Shown here: positions 45,101 to 57,100 of the stretch, piece after piece | Layout: every line of letters starts with the position of its first letter | Position numbering within the stretch: position 1 is the stretch's first letter | Source: Bugulina stolonifera | Taxonomy: Eukaryota > Bryozoa > Gymnolaemata > Cheilostomatida > Bugulidae | DNA length: 64,000 nucleotides | NCBI GenBank assembly: GCA_935421135.1 | Contig: OW285194.1 | Span: 13,911,376-13,975,375, forward strand | Direction: 5' to 3' | Made by a program: the position numbers and the translations under genes | Notes under the pieces: generated by a model | Told to the model about the DNA's origin: nothing | Databases searched by the model: none | The model's input: the letters and a program-made list of their open reading frames with translations, nothing else

Positions 45101-48100
45101 AAATAATATACGTATAATACAGTAATACGGTACACATGTAGTATGGTCATATGGTATATGTGTAATACAGTAATACGGTATACATGCAATACAGTAATAC
45201 AATATATATAATACAGTATAGAAACAATAATAAACCATAATACGGTATATCAGTGTCATACCTTCATGATGTCATGAGCCTCCTGCCATTTGTCTAGCCA
45301 ATTAGAGAGCATCGACTTGGCTACAGCTTCATTCTCTTCCAGTTTCTCTACCAGGCTGCTGTCTATGTCCATCAGGGCCGGTGACTGGGCCTGTAAACAG
45401 CACAGTGACTAAACTAACTAGACAGTGGCCTTCATAATAGAATAGCTTCAGAACAGTCCAGCAAACCTCAACTTGACTGACAGTTTCAGCAGAGAATAGT
45501 GAATGGGACGAATTTAAATCACGAGTAAAACGAAATGATATCAACAATACATAATGTTATGTCCTGATACAATGTTAATCTAGGGGTCAAAGGGGAGATC
45601 GGTGAGTGAGTATCACTACGAGGAATAGTAAGGGGTGATGGTTGGGTGAAATAACTAAACAGTAGTTATAGAAGGGGGAGTGTCACACACTAACTATATC
45701 ACCTTCATATTCGGTAGACTGGTGCATGAGCACGATGACAAAGTAGGTGATAGTCGACAGCACTACAAACATTTACACCACGTATCCAGTACGCATACAT
45801 ACATGTGTGATGGTATAATACACAGACATACATGCTATTCCAGTTCTATAACTCCTGCCCAATATTTATATATCAATATCATGAACTCGTATTACCAGTT
45901 CAGTTTTTATAGATTTGGATTTAAATATTACATAATTTTGCTCAAAGAAAGAGTAATATATGGAGGGGCGTAAGGTGGTCCTCGTACCATATGAGAAGAA
46001 ACTAGAAGTTCTCTCAGTCTATTTATCTCCCCTCTGAGGTCCCGTATCAGCTTCACATTCGCATCCTGTAAGATAGCAATATAGTTGTCAGAGAAAAGGT
46101 TAGATCATGTAAAACTAATTTGAAATTATCACCACAGTTTGAAGGGGATAGTAATTCCAAGCAAAGTATTCACTTGAATTGAGTGCAGTTTCTGTGCTAC
46201 TGTAGCATCCTAACATTGATATGAATACAAACATCACAGTCTACTGGCAATTCTATCCAAAGAGTATAATAAACAGACTTAGAGTCAGGATATACTGAGG
46301 CAGGTAAGGCTAGCTAATAATCAGTTAAACCTAATATGTTAAAAGAATAGCGCGCAAGAAATTCTGAGCTACACATTGTCTATTGAATAAAATGAGTTAA
46401 TTCATCTTACTAAGACTCAACCACACTGGATTTATCCTATCATGGCCCTACCACACTGGAGTTATCCTATCATGGCCCTACCACACTGGAGTTATCCTAT
46501 CATGGCCCTACCACACTAGAGTTATCCTATCATGGCCCTACCACACTGGATTTATCCTATCATGGCCCTACCACAGTGGAGTTATCCTATCATGGCCCTA
46601 CCACACTAGAGTTATCCTATCATGGCCCTACCACACTGGATTTATCCTATCATGGCCCTACCACACTGGAGTTATCCTATCATGGCCCTACCACACTAGA
46701 GTTATCCTATCATGGCCCTACCACACTGGAGTTATCCTATCATGGCCCTACCTCATTGACTGTGGGTTTGTTGATGATACTTTTGGTTCTCTGCGCATAT
46801 CTCAAAGTATTCAATGTTTCTGCGTAGTATAGGCTTGAAGGTGATATATCTACAAATGAAAAGTATTCCAATACATTTTACAATCTGATAATTTGAAAAA
46901 AAAAGGATAACTTCTTAAGATGATCGCATAGATACAGTAGGAGCAAATTTGCTTTTGTGGGTACCTAAAGCTTTTAGATAGCAATATTTCCATGGTAAAA
47001 AATATTTAGTCATAAACTTACAACTGTTAAATTGTATTAACAGAAATAAAAAAAGAACTCACTTGCAATCATGATAGTTTTGGAGTTGCCTCCCAGACTG
47101 TCCTTGAGTAACCAGGTGAGCACGCTGTCTCGGTAAGGTACAAATAACCCTGCAGCTGATGACTTCTTTCTGAAGGTGGGACTAGAACTTCTGTTTAGTA
47201 GCTCACAACTGGCTAACAGCCCTTGAGATGAACCAATCAGAGAGCCTGTTAAATTCTCATGGCTTGTTCCGAAACTCGCAGATTGATTGGCTAAAATCAC
47301 AATACATGTGGTAGGTAAACAATGTGATAGGAAGGCAGCCTAATGCATACGCCATGAAGTACTCACTCAAACAATCACCACAAGAATAGGTGGAATCAAA
47401 TGGATTATCATGCAGAAGGAAATAAACATCCAGTTTAAGCAATCAATCAGGTAGGGTTGAATGCTATTTCAGATGAGTAACACGATACATATTCTAACGT
47501 ACATGTATAAAACCCGAGAACTACCAGTCGCAATGGACTAACCAAGGAATATGTGACCCATTTCACTAAAGAAATAGATACACGAATCAATAAAAAGTCT
47601 CATAAATAGGTCAGAGGGTTCATGACATGGGAGAGGGGAGAGATTAAAGGTACGCTGATAGTTTTAAAGGGTAATGACAGTATTATAGGTGTGTTGGCAG
47701 CCTTCAAATTACACTGATATTTTTAATGATATCCAAAAGTGCACTGACAGCTGATTTTATTAGCATTATAGTACTATTAATAATGAGATTTATCTTTCCC
47801 CTGACGATGAAAAGTCTTAATAACACTGAAGCTATTTGCTGTATCCCCAGCTAAAATGTGGGAAATACCAATGTACATGTACATGTAGCTTAATATGATT
47901 CAAAAAAACTTTAGGCCAATAACTGCAGCTGAACTTATACTCAACTGTCAACACACCTAGACTCCGTTGCCATGGTTACACAGGACAAACAATCTAACCT
48001 AGCACTTACACATCACAATATTCATGTACAACAGCACAATGCACAACACTAACAGTTACCTAGTCTGTCCTGATATGCCCTCAAGTGTATCAACTCTGTC

Positions 48101-51100
48101 AAACAGAGAAAACTTAACATAATGTTATACAACTGCTTTACAGTATATGAACACCTGTGTACAAATACGTAACCGCATTCATTATATGAAAGTTTTCGTA
48201 ATCACAGAAAAGATGAGAACACAACGACAAATAGACAGAGAAATTGTTCAGATTACGTAGGTTCTCATCAAGCAACAAGCAACTTGTGCTAGACTGTCTC
48301 AGATAAGGGAAGAGATTAGAATTCTCATTAAATAATTGTTAGGATTCTCATTGAATTCTTGCTAGATACCATGACTTGTATACCATTCTATACCGGTGCA
48401 TAACAAGAATTCAATGAGAATTATAATTTCTTCCCGTATTTGAAGCAGTCAAACGCAAGTAGCGGGTGATATTGCACTTTATCATTCCCACAGCAGCAAA
48501 CTGACCCTACAGCCACATTAGCGTTATTATATACAAGCACCACCACAGTATGCTCACCTAAAGACTTGATGACGTTGCCAAGGGTTACCAGAGATTTGTT
48601 TATGTTAGCACCTTCTTTTAGCCTTTCTCTATCGTAGTCTGTTAGATTAGCTCTCTCACTGCAGAATATTGTAGTGTGAAATAATTATGAATGACTTCTT
48701 ACAAAAAATTCTATTTTTCGGTCTTAACTTTCTAAAAGTAATCTTTGTCCGTGGTTGGAAAGTCATCATACCAGAGTGTATAAGGAGCGTACAGACAATT
48801 TAAACTGGTTGGAAGAAGTTATATCCTTCAATATATTGGCAAAACAATTGACTATAGAGAGAGATCATGTATTGTTATAAAGGGAGGTAGTATACAGGTA
48901 GGTACCTTACACACACTAGACAGTAATATAGATCTCATTTAAAAGCACTGGAATTTAACTCTTTATTGGTTAATGGTAGGGGGTTTAGACCAATCAACGG
49001 TCAAGATCAAAATCACGCAAGCAAGAGAGTTTACAATCGATATAAGAGTACGTTTTAATACAACCACCTGCACTCACCTGCCAGCCAGATCAACCAGATG
49101 GATCTTACTAACTGTCTCACAAGGCAGACCTTTCTCTAGTTTAGCCTGCGTGAAGTTGATTGTGAATATAGCGTGACTTCTGCTGCTGTGGTCATGGTAG
49201 TGAGTGGCAGCGGTTATTCTACAAAAGGAGAGAAGGTGGAAATACATGCATCATGAAATCATGAAAAACGTTCTATAAGTAAGATGGTCAGGTAAAGTAT
49301 GAAAGAGCCAAGCATTAACCACTTCAAACTGAACAACATGGTTTACTACATCGAGACAATGTTTGCTTTGACGCCAAATCTCCGACATCCAGCAGTCCAA
49401 AAGCTGATAGCGATAACAACTTTGGAATAAAAAGAGAGTATAACTACATGTAGCATTGTAATCGGTACATCGTGGTTAACTAATAACAGAACATCTTTGG
49501 AGTGGTACACTGTTACGCCTTTAAAAACATCAACATGTTCACTATGACCTAGTGAGCTCCTACGATTGCCATAACGAAGGAAACCGCATCTTACATAGAC
49601 ACTCATTTGATAGGACGGATTCATGTACTGGAGAAATCTAATTAAATGCAAAATGTGGGAGAATATTATAACCCTTAAATACTGCATAAGATAAATAAAG
49701 TATACATTGATAACTGATGTACCTTTTCTCATTTCCTTTATCTAATAGAGCCTGTACTGATTCATTATCTTTCACAATATGTCTGGACAGATCTGTAAAC
49801 ACGTATAACATGTGCATAGCCCTCCATACATACACAACACAGTCATATACATTACCTATCTTACCTGCATGCAATCAACATATATATTCAGTGCATCTAC
49901 ATACAGCACCGCAATGCTTGTGCATACGGGCAAATTAAAAGTATTAACTGCTATTTTATAGACTATCAAACAACGACTCCGTTCTCCGTTAGTAATAGTA
50001 GTGGTCTACCCTTTGCACATATAATGAGTTACACATACATGCTCATGCATATCTATACTCACCCTGCACATATGGGCCGTCTTTGGGATGTTCCCTCACC
50101 TTTAGTGTAAACCTTTCATTACCTTGCCCTCGCTTTGAGGCTGAAGGTCGTAAAAGATCTCTAACTTTTTCGTTATATATCTCCATATAGCTAACAAACA
50201 AATACAGATATTAAGATATGGAATATATACTGTACAAGCAAAGTTGTTAAAATGATATTTAGCAAAGACAATCGATTGATCAAAGCAACAACATAGTGCT
50301 GTAAAACCACAGCTGACTGACTGACTGACTGAATGACTGACTGACTGACTGACTAACTAACTAACTGAATGACTGACTGATGGACTGACTGACTGATGGA
50401 CTGACTGACTGACTGATGGACTGACTGACTGACTGATGGACTGATTGACTGATGGACTGACTGACTGATGGACTGACTGACTGACTAACAGTTACTATTA
50501 GATGTGATAATCCCCCACCTAACATCTACTCGGCAGGAAATGCTGCATTCCGGGTGTTCCTGAGCTTCGTTGACCCTTGCAAACAGTCCTTGGAGAATTC
50601 TAGGAGTTAGTCCCGCCTCTTCTCCCTCATTTCCTGAAAGCAACCAATGCATGAACTCATCATATAGCACATGATGCAGTAACAAAAGCACGCAACAGCC
50701 AAATCTAAGTTCCTTATTGATGAGACAACTCCAAACATGTTACCAATTCCAGCAACCATCCACCCTTTAGGAAACTTGCTGTGTCTAAACTCAACATTAC
50801 GGTATGCAAAGCTACTCTAGATAAACTTCTGGGAATACAGCCATGAAACAAAAACAAACGTTAAGGTAAATAGGTACACATACGTATCCAACCAGTTATA
50901 CGTACCCATCATGGTGTATGTTTTACCAGAACCAGTTTGCCCGTAGGCGAATATACAGGCATTATAACCGTCAAACGCTGCCTCTAGCACCTCCGAACCA
51001 ACATCTTGGAAAATCTATTTGAACAAAATATCAAAACACATAAATATACATATGTAGCCGGAATATACAAAGGGACAATTTACCAGTCATATAGGCCTAC

Positions 51101-54100
51101 CACAAGTTTATATCACAGTTCCGAGGCGGAACCTTCGACACACCACATGATTCACAAGCATGGGAGTCGTCATTCTTGCATAGAGATGGCATGGTGCATT
51201 ACAATCTGGTAAAGCAACTTGTCCTAAATTATACTAACATCTAGTTAAAACGAACTGACAATTCAGTGGTTACAGTAAATCAATTAGCAATGTTTGAAGT
51301 TGATTTTCACAACTCACAGGACAAAAATAGCAAACACACTTAATCAACCAAAATACTGTTGAAATAGGAATCCACAAACATAACATACACTCTAATCTTT
51401 TTAGAACTAAACACTGCAGTGTTGTATTTCCAACCTGCTTATTAAAACACGACTGATTTGAACAAATACAAAGAGGGTTATCGGAATAATGCGATAGCGT
51501 AAGGTAATCAATGCGTTCCATGGATGGTGGTCATTGTTCAATAGTATCATAGCTAATTACTTTAAACTAATTAATAGCTAATTTGTTATCACAGTCTAAT
51601 GTTATGCGTAACACTTAATGGGTGGTTACAACAAGGGGAGATAGCGGAAGATGAGATACACAATGTCTGTATATGGAACTCTGACTAAGGTGTGCCTTTG
51701 CTCTACATACGCATGTACATACAATGTATGTATATACGTGACGCAGCCCCAGAGTGCAGTGAGAATCGTTGGTTGTCTGTAAAATTAACCAAATCATTAT
51801 TTTAAGGACGCTGACACTCAATTAAGAACGGTTTTTCAGGGCGGAGTCAGAGTCAGATAAATTTTTTTATCTTCCTTTTCACTATTTTGTCCTCGTGGAA
51901 ATGTAAAATGATCATCCAGACTAACTATTCATAGCTTGTTCAGACTAGAATATGTTAGTGTACAGAGAGTATAGAAAGAACTCAAAGATTTATTTCAAAT
52001 AACAAGGCTCCTCTATCTCTTCCCACACTGGCCAAAGTCGGTCCTTGGCAATGAGCCAAAATCTATTTTATGTTTGAACTTAGCTCAAGTGCTGCTGTTA
52101 GCAGTGTAACTCAGCCTTATCAATTTGGAGTGTTTGATAATCAAAGTTAAATACACAACTTGAAATTTTAGATATAAATGATAATTATATAACGTAGCAA
52201 GAGTTTAGAATGACTGCTGCTTAGGCAGCAACCTCAGTCTAATAGTTACACTACAGTTAGATATATCAGGGGATAAACAGGCAGTTGGAGCCAGGTGCAG
52301 GCAATACTGCATATGTATCTCTAATCTCTATTACAGTAATATTATTGAAATATTCCATTGTGTTAGAGCCACCATATCCTACAAAGTCTGCTAACTTCTA
52401 AAATAACCAAACAGGCCTGCATTGTAGGTGCAAAATTTAAGACTTATTACATGACTTGTACTAGAAGAAAGGTTGAATTTGCTAAGCCTGTAAAATATTT
52501 ATCAGCTTATATAGTATATGAACTGTGGAATCACGCTGTACAAGCTCTGCATACAAAACAACTACGATGGCTACTTGGTCGGACATATTACCTATGCCGT
52601 TAATACGCCACATGCATAAAATAAATAACAACACAGAAGGGTAGAACAATAGCTAAAAAAGCACGGCGGCATGTTTAATACAACCGCTCGGCCATAAACA
52701 GGAGAGGATGAAAAATCTTATTACAATTCCTCAGGAGACCAATATTATTCCTCAATCCATGGAATTTCATTAAACAAAGCTCACAATTGTGTGTTCATTA
52801 TCAAAGAAATTAGTTGACCTAAGTTACAAAATAAAAATAAAGGCCTATACTAAATCAGCAAGTATTATTTGCACCAGGCATCATGTATCCTTGATATTGC
52901 TATTAAATAACTAAAATAAACAAAGGATCAGCTCAACATTTAATTGTAAATTCTGTGTTTACTTGCATTATATTACAACTTTACTAAACATAGATTTAAT
53001 AGAAATTGTATATGACACCAGTGCTCCCTGTCGCAGGTGTGTGTGTGAAATACACTACTGTGAACACCTACCATGATAGAGTTTAATGGTTTTAATGGGT
53101 GGAAGTTGCCTGTCCCAAATACATTGTAATATAAAATTTCAACGAAATTCACCATCTGGTTTCAGGATGAAGTTTGTCCAATTTGGGTAGAGAGGGTGCG
53201 TGTTCAATTTGATTGAGGTATCAAAATCTGAATGGAAAACCAGAGAGGTTCTTGGTAAGCCTCTCTGTGGGCGAAATGTTGTAATACGGTACATCTATTG
53301 CCTCTGTTAAACTTGTATCCACAGAAGTGTGTTCATATCACGTATAGCTCAGAAATCAATGACCCTTACTGTACTTCTGCACAAAAGATCTATTCAAATA
53401 GTGAATTTAGGATCGACTGGAAGAATGTGGAGACATCTTTTGTCGTCTCATTGTCGCCTCTCTACGGGCAATGGGTGCAACTCGCAACAGGAAACACATA
53501 AATTATTGACTATGTAAGGTCGCCAGTGAACACCTATACCAAAGTCAACAGGACAATTACATTTTGACCAATAAGATACTGAGTTTTCACACATAGAAAT
53601 TCAAGCAAAACCTTGTAGTTGGAATCATGTAGAATTCATCAATTCTAATAGGCTTATAGTCTATAACCTATGTAATGTTATGTATATGTATAACCTTAAG
53701 GCCAGTATCTTAAGAAAAAATGTATAAAACACTTAAACAGCTGAACTGAGTGGAATTTGTTTCCATCTTAGAGTGTGATAAGAATTATAGTGATGTAATA
53801 GGTTGTAGGCTGAATGAACCAACTTTACTAACTACTATTATCAGCCACTTCAAACTCAATACTCATGAGTATTAAATCAGAGTCAGTGAAAATATTAACT
53901 GTATAATGTCAAGTGATCGCATGCTGAAAAGTAAGTGCAAATTCCAAGTGAGTACATATAGCTTCATGTATGTACACGTAGTCAACAGTCTTCCTAAAAG
54001 TTTATTATTAGATGGGCCCACTCTCTAACTAAGGCTGAATGTCAGTCGAATTTACTAATGCAGGTAAATACCAACGACAACTAGGTTTGCTATCACAGCT

Positions 54101-57100
54101 ACTTACTACTATACCGGAAAACAGAGTAGCTATCAAAATACTCCACTAGTCATCACACAGTAATTAACCAGTACTCTACTAGTAAGTACAGAGCAACTAC
54201 CCAGTACTCTACTAGTAAGTACAGAGCAACTACCCAGTACTATTCTAATCATTCCAGAGTCAATACCCAATCCTCTCCTAGTAGCTGCCCAGTACTCAAT
54301 TAGTAACTGCACAGTACTCTACTAGTAACTACCCAGTACTCAACTAGCAACTACACAGTACTCTACTAGTAACCAAACAGTACTTTACTAGTAACTACCC
54401 AGTACGCAACTAGTAACTACACAGTACCCTACTACTAAGTTCAGACTCCAGTGTGACTACCTGAGGCTGAGCTGCATAATTGCTAGCACTTCTCTCCGTA
54501 GACAGGTAGGCATAGTCGAACACAAATGACTTGATTCTCTCCCGCGAGTCGATCACATCAAGCTGGGTTGTACTGCTGTCCAGCTGCAAGAATACACACA
54601 TGCATGTACACTATAATATTATATGCAATCTTTATAGACTCATCATCGTGTGATGACAAACACCTTACTTCTTTATGTTTATTTTCAAACGAGAGATTTC
54701 ATTTCAGCTAAAAGTTTAGGAAGCTTGTACGCAACCCCGACTAAACGATATCCTTTAATAAATAAATCCATCAGCAGAGGATTGAAACGCTCTCAATATA
54801 TTTAGAACTTCTGAGGTCAAAGTTTGTTAATATAATAAAACACAGTTTATCAAATTCTGCAGTGAAATAGTTATTATTCAGCAAGTATAGGGGGCCTTCA
54901 AGGAATTGCCTCCCACTGATAAGAGTTAAGTTAACTGCTTCGCTTTTACTACTTTATCTAATACATATTATTCATGTAATTTACATACACGTCAAAGGAG
55001 AGTTTATTGTAAATTTTCACAGTCTAGGTATCAGATTTGTAAAACGGCTAAGATGTTTGGGACCCCAGGCTAGATGTAAATTACTAATGTGTATAATATC
55101 AGCTGGCTAATTTACAATCAACATAATATATACACTATATACAGGTGATATAAACAAGCACCCATGACAACATTGCTGTTACATACTGTATTCTATTGTA
55201 TAAGAAAGTGATCAAACTAATATATTGAATGCAGAGAAAACAAATGGTAAAGACTCTCAATCAATGAGTGATAGAATTTATAGTATGATACTGTGTATGA
55301 GCTAGCTAAGTATACAAACACAACAATACTACAGTAAACATTAACATGATAGGTACCTTTCAGTATTATATCATATCTATATAGAATATTATAGATTATA
55401 TTCAATATATTGGAGGTAGTTGAAAACACGCACCAGTAGGAATAATTCACTTTTATTACATGACTTGTAGAATACTATCTATTTTATTTTAACCACACCG
55501 CGGATTGCTTGATGACTCAATCAATACCGATTTTGATCGTAACTATTATAAGCTGTTATAAGTTACAGGCAATGGACTCATTCATTGATTGCTCCATACC
55601 ATTTACATAAAATGCTGTAGAATGTCACTAACCAATGAGTTTGGACTCTGCATTCGTGGAATCATACATGTGTACGCTATACACATATCATTATGCATTA
55701 TCTTATTTCTGTAACTAAAGTTAGATCTCAAAATTTGTCTCAATGTTGAGCAGTAAAGTCCAGTTCACCACAGACAAGCTATAGTAAGATAGTGTAGCAT
55801 TGTTCAGGGTGTGTACATTGCGTATGTTTGTACTGAAAGTGTATTTGTATAAACAAGGTGTACAGTCAGCCTTATCAGTTGTATGGGTGTACATAGTAGG
55901 TACAGTATACTGATACATAGAGATATATTAGTTGTATGGATGTACATAGTAGGTACAGTATACTGATACATAGAGATATATTAGTTGTTTGGTTGTTATA
56001 CCTGTGTCTGTTCAATAGGACTGGGTTGGGGACAAGCACAAGTAGTTGAATTATTTATTGACATGCTGCCATATCTATTGTTTTGACAACAATGGTATCG
56101 CTACTTCAGAGAGGCGACACCGTCATGAATGACTATAATTATTATACATTGTATATACATGTGTATATTATATATATTGGTAAGCCAAGGCTGCTGCGTA
56201 TGATGAACAGCTGTTTTGTTGGCCAACTACTGTTCATTAATTTTTAGATTAGAATAATTTTACCCTTCAATTTTTACGAAAATTAGTTTATATTTCAGTA
56301 CTTTAGTTCAGTCACATTTCTACATAACCAAGTATATGCTAACTGCCATTAATGGATAGTCTATAGTTACGGCGTTCAACTAATAGCTGGTGAGAGCAAA
56401 ACATTTGACTTGTATTTTAATCCACCTCTTCTGTTGTGAACAAGCTACGTTAATCCAGGTGTAGTTTGGTGTTTTAATGCTGTAATAATTGGAATTAATA
56501 TTTAACCAGTCCCAAAGGTGGTCATATCGAAAAATTCAGCCAATAAAAACTGAGAGCACACTGCTCATGCTCTACTAGTGCCTAAGTAAGTATATGCTCT
56601 ACTAGTACCTAAGTAAGTACATGCTCTACTAGTACTTAAGTAAGTACATGCTCTACTAGTGCCTAAGTAAGTACATGCTCTATTAGTGCCTAAGTAAGTA
56701 CATGCTCTACTAGTACCTAAGTAAGTACATGCTCTACTAGTACCTAAGTAAGTACATGCTCTACTAGTACCTAAGTAAGTACATGCTCTACTAGTACCTA
56801 AGTAAGTATATGCTCTACTAGTGCCTAAGTAAGTACATGCTCTACTAGTACCTAAGTAAGTACATGCTCTACTAGTACCTAAGTAAGTACATGCTCTACT
56901 AGTACCTAAGTGAGTACATGCTCTACTAGTGCCTAAGTAAGTATATGCTCTACTAGTACCTAAGTAAGTACATGCTCTACTAGTACCTAAGTAAGTACAT
57001 GCTCTACTAGTACCTAAGTAAGTACATGCTCTACTAGTACCTAAGTGAGTACATGCTCTACTAGTACCTAAGTAAGTACATGCTCTATTAGTACCTAAGT

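Noticed and set aside
46576..46827. Plus-strand frame with repeated LSYHGPTT as a protein
   Set aside because: Same reason: it is the 30-bp satellite read on the strand opposite to the kinesin.
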